A DNA stretch of 64,000 bases from Phytopythium helicoides. Taxonomy: Eukaryota > Oomycota > Peronosporomycetes > Pythiales > Pythiaceae. The position numbers and the translations under genes were made by a program. The number at the start of each line of letters is the position of its first letter. The stretch's first letter is position 1. Shown here piece by piece: positions 50,747-60,104 of the stretch. A model generated the notes under the pieces. That model was given only the letters and a program-made list of their open reading frames with translations, searched no databases and had not been told where the DNA came from. The DNA lies in the NCBI GenBank assembly GCA_024867545.1, contig JANFNE010000036.1:248001-312000 (forward strand), written 5' to 3'.

Positions 50747-51535
50747 CTACAGCTTGGCGCGCTCCGCGACGCCGCAATGCTTGCGGATGGCCGAGGCGAG
50801 CTGCGCGTACAGCTCCTTGTCACGAGAGCCCGACGGGAACTTGTGGCCGGCCCCGTGCTCGAGCACGAGCTTGGGCAGCGCGGCGCCGGGCACGTGGTCG
50901 GCCCACATGTCGGCCAGCTTGAGTCCTTCCTCGTACAGCACGTCCTTGCGACCCACGACGTGCACGGACGGCAAAGGTACCAGCACCTCTCGGCCGGACT
51001 CGTCCACAAACAGCGGCTGGCAGTTGGCGCCGCTCACGCGTACGCCGCCCACACACACGGCGAGCTTCCACCACGTGCGGTTCTGGTGCTGCAGGTACCA
51101 CATGGTGAGGATCGTGAGCAGGACGGAGCCCTGCGAGAAGCCCACGACGATGTCGAAGGGTCCTAGTGTCCGCAACTGCTCGTCCATAAACTCGAGCGTC
51201 TCGTCCAGCCCGTCGTAGAGCAGTCCCCACTCGTTGCCGTGTGGCGCGTCGTCCGCGCGCTGCTTGGCCGTGGCGACCGTGTCGCCCTCCTCGAAGCAGC
51301 TGCCGTCGAACAAACGGTTGCGCATCCACTCGTGGAAGGGCTTGCTAGCCTCGTAGCGCGTCTCGATGGTCACGTCCGAGGGTCCCGTGGCCTCGTACGT
51401 GCCGTTCAGGTATACGAACTCGGCGTCGTCGCCCAGCGCCGCCCGCAGCGCGCGCGTCTGGTCTTGCATCACGCGCGTGTTGGTACGGAAGCCGTGCAGG
51501 CACAGCACGCGCAGCTTCTTGCGCTCGTCGGCCAT
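50747..51535 (-). CDS. FSH/OVCA2-type serine hydrolase, array copy 1
   Basis: Alpha/beta hydrolase of the FSH1 (OVCA2) family, cytosolic, substrates mostly unknown, probably small esters. A single exon of 262 residues starting MADERKKLRVLCLHGFRTNT. The oxyanion strand LCLHGFRTN, nucleophile elbow VGFSQGS (Ser), acid GRKDVLY (Asp) and EHGAGHKFPSG (His) are all present. Family-typical FVYLNGTYEATGPSD and WWKLAVCVGGVRVSG lie between. It is the last gene of a seven-copy array, all minus strand, ordered 7 to 1 in direction of transcription. Most similar by eye to copies 2 and 3 (shared TILTMWYLQHQNRTWWKLA). A longer frame reaches 51598, but ATG 51535 starts at the conserved head. Confidence 0.9.
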   Translation of the reverse strand: MADERKKLRVLCLHGFRTNTRVMQDQTRALRAALGDDAEFVYLNGTYEATGPSDVTIETRYEASKPFHEWMRNRLFDGSCFEEGDTVATAKQRADDAPHGNEWGLLYDGLDETLEFMDEQLRTLGPFDIVVGFSQGSVLLTILTMWYLQHQNRTWWKLAVCVGGVRVSGANCQPLFVDESGREVLVPLPSVHVVGRKDVLYEEGLKLADMWADHVPGAALPKLVLEHGAGHKFPSGSRDKELYAQLASAIRKHCGVAERAKL

Positions 51536-51808
51536 GGCGCTAGACTCGCACCCTGAAGCAATGAGGTGGCGGCTGCGCAACGCAGGACTCGGTCTCACTT
51601 GAGCTCACTATGAGACCGCTGACGTAGCCGCTCGGCTCGGAGCTTCAAGTTGACGTAAAAGTGTCGTGGGCCGCTCTCATGATCGTGGATGACCTCAACG
51701 ACAGCCAGACCTAGCTCAACACGATCTCAGCGGTCTCAGGATTGTACTGTGGACATGCGATTGACATCGTTACACTCTCGCTGGCTGCGTTGGTGCTGAT
51801 CTAGGCGC

Positions 51809-52615
51809 CTACAGTCGGGATGAGGGCTGCGCGTCGTCATCGCGACGGCACTGCAGAGTGATGAGCCGCACGAGCTCCTCGTAGAACGGACGGTTGCGTT
51901 CCGTGTCGGACGGGAACTTGTGGCCGCCGTCGTGCTCCACCACATGCTTGGGGAACGCGGCGTCAGACGGCGAGTCCATCCACATGTCAGCAAGCCCGTG
52001 CGAGGCCTCGAACAGCGGGTCCTTCTGGCCGATGATGTGGACCGACGGAAATGGAATGAGTACGCGCTCGCCCTGCTCGTCTAGGAACAGCTCGCGGCAG
52101 TTGTAGGCCATCACGGCCACGCCACAGACGCATATGGCGAGCTTCCACCACGTGCGATTCTGGTGCTGGTGGTACCACATAGCCAGCACCGAGAGCAGCA
52201 CAGCGCCCTGCGAGAAGCCCACGACGATGTCAAAGGGCCCGTGCTTCCGCAACTGCTCGTCCATGTACTCGAGCGTTTGGTCGAGCCCGTCATAGATCAG
52301 CGGCCACTCCTCACTCGCATCTCCTTCGCGCAGCTTGGCCGATGACTCGGCGTCGTTGACGTCAATGTCGCGTCCGTCACTAAACTTGATGCGCCACCAC
52401 TCGTAGAACGGCGCACTGCTCGCGTACCGGCGGTCGATGTCGCCGTCGCTCGGACCCTCGGCCTCGAACGGGCCGTTCAGGAACACGTACTCGGCAGAGT
52501 CTCCCAGCGCCGCGCGCAGACCGCGCGTCTGGTCCTGCATCACCTGCACATTCGTGCGGAAGCCATGGAGGAACAGTACGCGCAGCTTGCGCTGCGGAGA
52601 AGGCGGCGGCGCCAT
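51809..52615 (-). CDS. FSH/OVCA2-type serine hydrolase, array copy 2
   Basis: 268 residues, single exon, starting MAPPPSPQRKLRVLFLHGFR. Nucleophile VGFSQGA, acid GQKDPLF, His EHDGGHKFPSD. It has an acidic insertion ahead of the lid (DIDVNDAESSAKLREGDASE) that is also seen in copy 3 (DLDMNDAESAVRVYES), which groups these two. FVFLNGPFEAEGPSD is intact, as is the WWKLAICVCGVAV strand. The C-terminal tail after the last helix (RRDDDAQPSSRL) is unlike its neighbours. Confidence 0.9.
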   Translation of the reverse strand: MAPPPSPQRKLRVLFLHGFRTNVQVMQDQTRGLRAALGDSAEYVFLNGPFEAEGPSDGDIDRRYASSAPFYEWWRIKFSDGRDIDVNDAESSAKLREGDASEEWPLIYDGLDQTLEYMDEQLRKHGPFDIVVGFSQGAVLLSVLAMWYHQHQNRTWWKLAICVCGVAVMAYNCRELFLDEQGERVLIPFPSVHIIGQKDPLFEASHGLADMWMDSPSDAAFPKHVVEHDGGHKFPSDTERNRPFYEELVRLITLQCRRDDDAQPSSRL

Positions 52616-52779
52616 GGCGAATGGGTCGGTCTCACTTGCAAGTCACTTGAGGGGCCAAGTTGAAGATGGACTGGATGTGTCAAACCGACGCTGACGTAAT
52701 ACGTCAGATGCCTTAGGCTCTTGTAAATGCTCCAGACTCTATGCGCCGCCCTCCTGTACATGCACGCTGCAGCAGCAGT

Positions 52780-53577
52780 CTAAAGCCCCGCTGATAGCTT
52801 ACCTGGGAAGGCGATGGAGGTCTTTTGCCCTCTGCACTCCGTCATGATAACTTCGGCGAGCTGCTGGTAGAACGCGCGACTGTCCTTGCCCGACGGGAAC
52901 TTGTGGCCCTCATCGTGCTCGAATACGAGGCGCTTGATGCTCGGCGTACTCGCGTACATGTCCACGAGCTTGAACGAGTGTTCGTAGAGCGGGTCCTGCT
53001 TGCCCATAATGTGCACTGACGCGAGGGGCACGATCATCTCGCGGCCGTCCGCGTCCAAGAAGAGCTCACGGATGTTGACACCGCTCACGCGCACACCACA
53101 GGTGCAGATGGCCATCTTCCACCACAAGCGGTGCTCTCGGCGGAGGTACCACATGGTCAAGATCGTGAGCAGCATCGAGCCCTGCGAGAAGCCGACCACG
53201 AGATCGTACGGCCCGTGTGAGCGCAGGTGCTCGTCCACCTTGGCGATCGACTTCTCGAGTCCTCCATAACGCATGTACCAGCCTCCTGTCATCTCGGCGC
53301 TCTCGTACACGCGCACCGCCGACTCGGCGTCGTTCATGTCCAAGTCTTCACCCTCGATGTCCTGGATGCGCCACCACTCGTGGAAGGGGCCTTCGAACCT
53401 CGCCTTGATGGACGGGTCCGTCGGCCCCTGGGCCTCGAACGGTCCATTCAGAAACACAAACTCGGTATCACTTGGCAGCGCGTCGCGAAGCCCACGCGTC
53501 TGGCCCTCCATCACGCTCGCGTTTGTTCGGTAGCCATGTAGACACAGCACTCGCAGCGGCTTGGTGGTCATCGCCAT
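52780..53577 (-). CDS. FSH/OVCA2-type serine hydrolase, array copy 3
   Basis: 265 residues, single exon, starting MAMTTKPLRVLCLHGYRTNA. Nucleophile VGFSQGS, acid GKQDPLY, His EHDEGHKFPSG. Compared with the other copies it lacks about four residues before the lid Trp pair (ARFEGPFHEWWRI). LTILTMWYLRREHRLWWKMA is close to copy 1. The tail GQKTSIAFPGKLSAGL extends beyond the fold. All catalytic residues are present, so it should be active. Confidence 0.9.
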   Translation of the reverse strand: MAMTTKPLRVLCLHGYRTNASVMEGQTRGLRDALPSDTEFVFLNGPFEAQGPTDPSIKARFEGPFHEWWRIQDIEGEDLDMNDAESAVRVYESAEMTGGWYMRYGGLEKSIAKVDEHLRSHGPYDLVVGFSQGSMLLTILTMWYLRREHRLWWKMAICTCGVRVSGVNIRELFLDADGREMIVPLASVHIMGKQDPLYEHSFKLVDMYASTPSIKRLVFEHDEGHKFPSGKDSRAFYQQLAEVIMTECRGQKTSIAFPGKLSAGL

Positions 53578-53912
53578 GGTGACTTGTCTTCGGGTCTGCT
53601 GCCTGCTGATCCTGAGTGTGAGGTATTTATCAGAGCACTGGAATAGCGATCTTGTGTTGCGTTCAAAAAGTTGTAAAATTGGTTAAATAACGGAAAAGTT
53701 ACGGCGGCTTGAATCACTGTACCTTCCCAATCTGACAGGACTGTAGGCAGTAACGTGGTGGTGGATGGTGGGTCGTCGACCCTCATCAATTGGTCCATTC
53801 TCACTATAGGTCCCATGACCGCTTCAACGTGATCTGGTCAAACGATCCAGCAACTCGACTGAACAACTTGGACTCTATTGATTCGGGGTTTTGCTACACA
53901 TTTGACGGAGCC

Positions 53913-54692
53913 TCACAGGCGCGGCAAGCCGTGCGGGTTGTTCTGGGCGGCGAAGAAATTCAGCACGAGCTGGCCGAGATGCTCGTACAGCTTCTCGTTG
54001 CGCGCGGGCGACGGGAACTTGTGGCCACTGTCGTGCTCAATGAGCGTGCGCTGGAAGCCCGAGTGCTCGGCCGCATACATGTCGCGAAGCATGAGCGACT
54101 TGGCGTACAGCGAGTCCTTCTTGCCGGCGACGTGGATGGACGGGAATGGGATCGGGATCGGCTCGCCCTCCGCCGTTTCGAAGAGCTCGCGCATGTTGAT
54201 GCCCTGTACCCGCACGCCGCAGACGCAGATGACGAGCTTCCACCAGCGCTTGTTGAGCCTCGTGTGGTACCACATGGAGAGCATCGTGAGCATGGCGGCG
54301 CCTTGCGAGAACCCGAGCGCGATGTCGAACTCGCCGAGCTTCTGCAGCTGCTCGTCCACGTACTCGAGCGACTGGTCGATGTCCTCAAAGTGCAAGTTCC
54401 AGATCTTGGGGTTCGGCGGGAACTCTGCCGCGGCCAACTCGGCCTTCTCGTCCGCGTCCAGATAACGCCCAGCCCACCACTCGTAGAACGGTGCCGTGTC
54501 GCCGAACATCTTGGTGATGACCTCGTCCGTCGGCCCGCGGCTCTCGAATGGCCCGTTCAGGAACACGAACTCGGCGTTGTTGCCCAGCGCTTCGCGCACA
54601 CCGCGCACCTGCGACTCCATGACCTTGTCGTTGGTGCGGAAGCCGTGCAGACACAGCACGCGAAGCTTGCGCGGGGGTTGCGTTGGGCTCAT
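53913..54692 (-). CDS. FSH/OVCA2-type serine hydrolase, array copy 4
   Basis: 259 residues from MSPTQPPRKLRVLCLHGFRT; the frame is open upstream to 54848 but that part is Thr/Arg-rich and not family-like. Nucleophile LGFSQGA, acid GKKDSLY, His EHDSGHKFPSP. Shares with copy 7 the lid sequence type (APFYEWWAGRYLDADEKAEL; WNLHFEDIDQSLEYVDEQLQ) and the tail ending HGLPRL or QARL, so copies 4 and 7 form a pair. Substitutions keep all core strands. Confidence 0.9.
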   Translation of the reverse strand: MSPTQPPRKLRVLCLHGFRTNDKVMESQVRGVREALGNNAEFVFLNGPFESRGPTDEVITKMFGDTAPFYEWWAGRYLDADEKAELAAAEFPPNPKIWNLHFEDIDQSLEYVDEQLQKLGEFDIALGFSQGAAMLTMLSMWYHTRLNKRWWKLVICVCGVRVQGINMRELFETAEGEPIPIPFPSIHVAGKKDSLYAKSLMLRDMYAAEHSGFQRTLIEHDSGHKFPSPARNEKLYEHLGQLVLNFFAAQNNPHGLPRL

Positions 54693-55131
54693 GACCGTTG
54701 GACGGAGGCGATCAGGTGGCTGGAGGGTGTCGATGGGGCGCTGGAGCTTCGTCAGGAGCTCTGGAGACCGCCGAGTGAGCGCTTCGCAAGTGCGCGACGT
54801 CGAAAGTTTGACGTCATCGAAGCGAGTCGTGCGTTGCACCGCTGCCATGGTACTACAGCAGAACCTCGTACCGTGGGTTTTTGTATTGTAAACGGAACTT
54901 TATCGCACTGTGATTGGCTGGTTTGATTATTTTTGACCAATGAGATGTGTCGAACGGTATGAGGTGCAGTTGAAGGTGGTCCTTCACCGATCTTGCAGAG
55001 ATGTCATGCGGATGCACTTGCTGCTGTTGCATTGCATTCCTGCGAGGATCTGCGAGGACGCCTTTAGTTGGATTCACGGCCTATCTATCGCTGCCAGACC
55101 AGCAGCGGTCACTCCTTCTGTCTCCAACATG

Positions 55132-55848
55132 TCAATCCTCGCAGTGGTCGCGGATCATGGCAGCGATCTCTTGGTACATGCCGCCGTAGCGGTCAGCAGA
55201 CGGGAACCGGTGGCCGCCGTCGTGCTCGAACACGGCCTTGGGGTGCCGCGCTCCCTCTGGCCAGTCCGCGTAGAGCTCCGAGTGCTCGCGGCACGTCTCG
55301 TAGAAGCGGTCGCTCTTGCCGAGCACATGGATGGACGGGATCGGCACCTTCCTAGGCGACCCATCTGGCTGCTCGAACAGAGGCCGAAGCCCGGCGTCCC
55401 GCACGCGAGTGCCGCAGCACAGCAGGCAGCACTTCCAGTACGACTCGTTGCGGTGTGCCAGGTAGTACATGGAGAGCGCGGTGATCATCTGGGCACCTTG
55501 CGAAAACCCGATGGCGACGTCCACCTCTCCGAGGTCGCGTAGCTGCTCGTCCATGAACTTAAGCGTCGAGTCAAAGCCCACGTAGCGGTGGTAGAATCCA
55601 TTGTCCGGCTGCTCGGGTCGTCGCTCGAGTCGCTCGATGTCTCCCCACTCGTAGAACGGCCGGTGGGCTGCGTAGCGCTCCTCGACAATTTCCTCGCCGC
55701 GACCGCGAGCCTCAAACGGACCATCGAGGAACACGAACTCGGCGCTTGGGCCTAAAGCTGCGCGGAGAGCGCGCGTCTGGTCCCTCATGACGGCGCTATT
55801 GGTGCGGTATCCGTGCAGGCAAATCACTCGCAGGCGGCGAGACGCCAT
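55132..55848 (-). CDS. FSH/OVCA2-type serine hydrolase, array copy 5
   Basis: 238 residues from MASRRLRVICLHGYRTNSAV. Nucleophile IGFSQGA, acid GKSDRFY, His EHDGGHRFPSA. It is the shortest copy, ending MIRDHCED just after the last helix. Pairs with copy 6: both have YAAHRPFYEWG/YAAHKPFFEWG, a GFYHRY/GWYHQY segment, GSPRKVPIPSIHV and an -HCxED end. The frame continues upstream to 55950 without family features; the ATG at 55848 sits directly before the conserved head. Confidence 0.9.
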   Translation of the reverse strand: MASRRLRVICLHGYRTNSAVMRDQTRALRAALGPSAEFVFLDGPFEARGRGEEIVEERYAAHRPFYEWGDIERLERRPEQPDNGFYHRYVGFDSTLKFMDEQLRDLGEVDVAIGFSQGAQMITALSMYYLAHRNESYWKCCLLCCGTRVRDAGLRPLFEQPDGSPRKVPIPSIHVLGKSDRFYETCREHSELYADWPEGARHPKAVFEHDGGHRFPSADRYGGMYQEIAAMIRDHCED

Positions 55849-56073
55849 GATGTGCGGCGAGTTGGAGAGTGGATAGCGGATGCTGCCGTGAGAACGTAAG
55901 CAGAGAGGAGCTTTCTTCAAGTGCGCATCCCTCCTGTCGGTCGAAGCCATCGTTGTCGGGTGTCAAGCCACTCATCGTGTAAGACCGAGAAGCGATGACG
56001 CCTCTTTCGAGAGCACAAGCATGCACAGGAAGGGCTCTATATTATCGACGGCCTCGCGCTCCGCCGTCTAGGT

Positions 56074-56832
56074 CTAGTCCTCGTGCCCGCAGTGCAGACG
56101 CACAAGACGCGCGACTTCGTCGTAGAGCGGCTCGTGGCGCTCGCCTGTTGGAAAGCGGTGGCCCGTGTCGTGCTCGAAGACGAACTTGCGCGCTGGAGCG
56201 CCTTCCGGGTGGTCCTCGTACATGTTGGCCATCTCGATGCAGCCATAGTACCACGGGTCCTCCTTGCCGACGATGTGCACGGACGGTATCGGCACGCGCT
56301 TGGGGGACCCGTCGGGGTGTTCGAATGCGTGCCGCACCGACACGCCGCGCACCCGCGGGCCGCATACGAGCACGGCGCACTTCCACCACTGCGTGTCGTG
56401 GTGGTGCAGGTACCACATGCTGAGCGCCGTGGCCATCTGCGCGCCTTGCGAGAAGCCCACCACGGCGTCGAAGGGCCCGAGCTTTGGCAGCTGCTCGTCC
56501 ATGAACTCGACGAGCTGCTCAAAGTCCGTGTACTGGTGGTACCATCCTCCGTCGCCGTGCTCGGCGTCCGCGTTGTCCTCTGCGCGGCGGCCGTTGGGCT
56601 TCCGCAGCTCCTTGAATGCGCCCCACTCGAAGAAGGGCTTGTGCGCCGCGTAGCGCTGCTCCAGCACGTCCTCGGACGGCCCGCGCGCCTCGATCGGCCC
56701 CTCCAGGAACACGAACTCGGCGTGCGGCTCCAGCGCGCGGCGCAGGCCCCGCGTCTGGTCGCGCATGATGGTCGCGTTCGTGCGGTACCCGTGCATGCAG
56801 AGCACGCGCAGCTTCCGGCCGGCGCTCGCCAT
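56074..56832 (-). CDS. FSH/OVCA2-type serine hydrolase, array copy 6
   Basis: 252 residues from MASAGRKLRVLCMHGYRTNA. Nucleophile VGFSQGA, acid GKEDPWY, His EHDTGHRFPTG. Closest by eye to copy 5. It carries a small Asn/Asp/His-rich insertion before the lid (RRAEDNADAEHGDGG). The DNA is very GC-rich with strong G/C at third positions, which also opens long but meaningless frames on the opposite strand. Confidence 0.9.
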   Translation of the reverse strand: MASAGRKLRVLCMHGYRTNATIMRDQTRGLRRALEPHAEFVFLEGPIEARGPSEDVLEQRYAAHKPFFEWGAFKELRKPNGRRAEDNADAEHGDGGWYHQYTDFEQLVEFMDEQLPKLGPFDAVVGFSQGAQMATALSMWYLHHHDTQWWKCAVLVCGPRVRGVSVRHAFEHPDGSPKRVPIPSVHIVGKEDPWYYGCIEMANMYEDHPEGAPARKFVFEHDTGHRFPTGERHEPLYDEVARLVRLHCGHED

Positions 56833-57382
56833 GACGTCGAGTGGCGCGCAGCACCAGCAATGGACGAGGGACAGAGCCCGCTGACGTCAGAACTGCAACT
56901 GAGACACTCAACGCGCTTCGAACTGATTACGTCAAACGACGTATACCTTCGCGACACAATTTGCTGCTTCAAGTTGAAGCGAACTGCAGCGCAGCATGAG
57001 TTGCTGGCAATCCCGAGGTCGTGAGCGGATGGTCCATAAGTGACAGCGGTTCGTTCGTCTAGCTGTCGGGTATATGCCCTATGCTACCAGCATCACAACG
57101 ACCAGAAGTGCCAGTGTTGTAACGAGTGTTGGCGTTTGTGTCAATACCACAGCGATCTTGAAGCGATGGAAACACTGTGGCTATCAAATGAGGCTTTCAT
57201 TGTGGGTCATGGCGAATAAATGACAGCTCGAGCTGATGCGTCGGCCAGCGAGCGGGGAGGGAGCACGCGCACTACAGGATAAAGACGCACACACAGAGAC
57301 ACACACACAATCGTGGAGAACCGCAGCGGCTGAAGATGCCGCAAACCCTGGAGACAACGCAGCGACGGAGGCTGATAGGCTC
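56833..57382. other. Spacer inside the hydrolase array
   Basis: 550 bases between copies 6 and 7, wider than most other spacers. No hydrolase fragment was recognised in it. A short CA-rich stretch (about 57287-57310) is the only feature. Confidence 0.4.
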
Positions 57383-58174
57383 TCAGAGCCGAGCTTGGAG
57401 CGGTGTGGTCGCTCGACTCGACAACTGGAAGAACTGGTGCACGAGCAGTGCAATGCGATCGTAGAGCTCCGAAAACTTGCGCGGCTGCGGGAACCGGTGC
57501 CCGCCGTCGTGCTCCATGAGCGTGCGCACAAGCACGGACCCCTCGGGTTTGACGGCGTACATTTTGGCGAGCTCAAGGCTCTCGTAGTAGATCGAGTCGC
57601 TAGTGCCGGCAATGTGGATCGACGGGATCGGCACCAGCTTTGGGCGTCCACTGGCGTCCTCGAACAGCTCACGGCAGTTGATGCCGTGCACCCGGACGCC
57701 AGAGAAGCAGACCGTGAGGTCCCACCAGCGCTTGAGCCGCTTTTGGAGCGACCACATGGCGAAGATGGAGAGCATCGTCGCTCCTTGAGAGAAGCCAACA
57801 GCGACGTCAATAGGTCCGACTCGCTTCAACTGCTCCTCCATGTACACCAGCGACGCGTCCAGGTCTTCAAACACCAGGTTCCATGTGTCGTGCTTGCTGG
57901 CCACGATGTCAGCAATGTCGTCAGCGACGGCGTTGGTAGCGAGGTAGCGGCCCTGCCACCACTCGTAGAAGGGTGCAGCTTGGCCGTACAGCTTCTCCAC
58001 GAGCTTGTTGGGCTTCCCACGTGCGGGAAACGGCGCGTCGAGATACACGTAGTCGACGTTGGGGCCGAGAGCTCGGCGAAGACCAGCCATCTGGTCCCGC
58101 ATAATGCTCGAGTTGGTGCGGAAGCCGTGGACACACAGCACGCGGAGCTTGCGAGCGGAAGACGTCGCTTGCAT
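57383..58174 (-). CDS. FSH/OVCA2-type serine hydrolase, array copy 7
   Basis: 263 residues from MQATSSARKLRVLCVHGFRT. Nucleophile VGFSQGA, acid GTSDSIY, His EHDGGHRFPQP. Most diverged in the second strand (YVYLDAPFPARGKPNKL rather than FVFLNGPFEARGPSD), so it may act on a different substrate. Shares lid and tail features with copy 4. First gene of the array in transcription direction. Confidence 0.9.
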   Translation of the reverse strand: MQATSSARKLRVLCVHGFRTNSSIMRDQMAGLRRALGPNVDYVYLDAPFPARGKPNKLVEKLYGQAAPFYEWWQGRYLATNAVADDIADIVASKHDTWNLVFEDLDASLVYMEEQLKRVGPIDVAVGFSQGATMLSIFAMWSLQKRLKRWWDLTVCFSGVRVHGINCRELFEDASGRPKLVPIPSIHIAGTSDSIYYESLELAKMYAVKPEGSVLVRTLMEHDGGHRFPQPRKFSELYDRIALLVHQFFQLSSRATTPLQARL

Positions 58175-59240
58175 GGCTGGATGTCGAGTGCCGAGCTCAA
58201 AGCGAATTTGAGAATGAGCTCCGAGTTTGCAGTCGCTGCTGTAGGCAAGCGGTCTGGTGGCGAGCGATACCTACAAACTACCAAGTCGAACTGCTTGATG
58301 CGCTGACCGAGATCTGCAGCTGTTGCTGTCGACTTCAACGTGCCTTCGACTCCAAGTCGCCTTGGACTCGCTTCGACGAGGGTGCTCACCCGTTTAACAA
58401 CTACAGCCGCCAGATGCAGAACGTCGAAGATAGGCCATCTGCCATCGAAGGAGACTTTGGCATGCACGCAACCTGCAAATACAAGCTGCCTGTCGTCGAA
58501 GGATGCGTGCGCTTCCACTCGTCGCACATCCCTTGGCGCGCACGGCCATCAGCGAACTCGCTTCGGTATCTTGGCAGTCATCGGCCACTCCTCGTCACTG
58601 AGCGGACAGTGGCACCTAAGCAAGCGCTGGAGTCACTGCTGTTTCGGCGCGCTGGCGTTCCATTCGAAGCGCTCGAAAGAGAATCGCGATCTGGGGACTG
58701 CCGCTTCGCACCAGCGGCAACCTCGATCCATTTCTACTCTGCTCTCTCTCTCTTTGGAACGCGCAGTCGCAACAGCGCAAGAAGCTGTCGAGTCGACACG
58801 AGACGCACGTCGAGACGATGCTTCAGCCGCGACGGAAGGCCTGCCCATCGCGCTCCATCTCGTCGTCCGACTCGTCTAATTGAAGCTTCCGCGCCTGCCA
58901 AAGTCTCACCTCGCCACCTCACGGCGACGACCGAGCGCAATGGCGACAGACCCCAGTCGTCCATCCCGCCATCCAGCCATCACCTCGCGTCCAGCCGTCG
59001 CTTTAGCATCAAGCCGCAGCCTCACACTGAGCCTGCAGGCGGCGCTTCTTCGTAGGTCCTGGGGGCGGTCTCCTCCATGATGCGCTTCATACTCGGCTCT
59101 CACGCGAGTTAAACACAATTTGATTGGCTAAAATCATCTAAATTATAGTCTGGATTTCATCCAATCCCGTCTCTCCGTGGTGCCAGTCTGAGCAGCCAAG
59201 AGGGTGAGGTGACCTCGAGAACGGCGGGGAAGAGGCGGCC
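58175..59240. other. Intergenic, nothing recognised
   Basis: About 1.07 kb. Plus-strand frames stay open for about 200 codons here (58414-59055), but the translation is Arg/Ser-rich and has no family resemblance; I treat it as non-coding. Confidence 0.4.
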
Positions 59241-59840
59241 ATGGGCAAGAGTTCGTGTGCGTCTGCTGGCTCCGCGAGGGCCTCGCGGCCGCTTTCTGCG
59301 TGTTGACGACGTGCTGACGCGTCTGCTGATCGCTTTCCGGCCTCGCGGCGCTCTGTAGGGTACTTGTTCGGCGTCATCTTCAGCTTCGCGGGCTTCATCT
59401 TCCTGGTGGGTTGTCGCGGCTTCCAGGCGCTCCACGTCGCCCTCGGGCCGCCACTGACCGCTGCTGCCGTCTGCAGACCATCATCGGCGCGCTGCTCAAG
59501 CTACAGCCCAAGTTCGTGCGCAATGCCAAGTCGCCGAGCTCCACAGCCAACGCCTGCTTCGAGGCCGGTGCGGTGTGCTGTAATTGATGGACTGGCTGGA
59601 GGAAGGCGTCGGCGCTGATGCAGTCGTTGCGCAGGCTTCCTGTACGCTCTGGCCATGAGCGGCTGCTACGTGCTCTGGCGGAGAGAAAAGGTGCGCGCGG
59701 GCGAGCTGGGGCTCATCTCGGAGAGCTTCTCGCTGCGCGAGAAGACGTACTTGGACCTGGAGGACTCGGACGAGGAGCTGCCGCTCGCGCAGAACATGTC
59801 GCCGGCCGTCACGCCGTCGCCCACCAAGCACCTCGACTGA
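59241..59840 (+). CDS. Small two-helix membrane protein, RNASEK/V-ATPase subunit f-like
   Basis: Three introns split a protein of about 120 residues. Exon 1 from MGKSSCASAGSARASRPLSA joins (intron about 59301-59357) to YLFGVIFSFAGFIFL, the first helix. After an intron (about 59406-59475) comes TIIGALLKLQPKFVRNAKSP and NACFEA. A further intron (about 59570-59634) leads to GFLYALAMSGCYVLWRREK, the second helix with a basic cytosolic edge. A cytosolic acidic tail follows (YLDLEDSDEELPLAQNM). The SAW...helix...NxCFxAGxxY...RRxK layout is like RNASEK, the V-ATPase-associated small subunit (f/c-ring partner). The acidic tail is longer than in animals. Similarity is short, so the name is tentative. 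Confidence 0.5.
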
Positions 59841-60104
59841 GCCTCGCCCTCCCTCCAGTAGTAGTAAACCGCAGCGGCCGCGTCCGCCTCGCCCCGGAGC
59901 GCACGGCTCGCTCGCTCCAGGCCCAGGTCGGGACCCGGCCTTGTCGAATCAATATATCTGCACTCCTCACACCACTCGGCCATGTCCTGCTCGGCTCATG
60001 ATGGCTCTGGAGATGATGAACAGGTCGCTTGAAAGTTTCAAGGGGTGAAGAGGCGCCTAGTCGACCTGCGATCCATTGCGCCTTCGACCGTCGCGCAGCC
60101 AGCC

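Noticed and set aside
57287..57310. CA-rich stretch as a microsatellite
   Set aside because: Too short and interrupted to count as a repeat locus.
53790..58306. Long plus-strand frames (53790-54926, 56083-57024, 57236-58306) opposite the hydrolase array
   Set aside because: They mirror the sense genes' codon bias and recur opposite each paralogue; no independent domain is visible.
58414..59055. 213-codon plus-strand frame in the gap after the hydrolase array
   Set aside because: Arg/Ser-rich, no recognisable motif, no matching promoter. Considered open by chance in GC-rich DNA.
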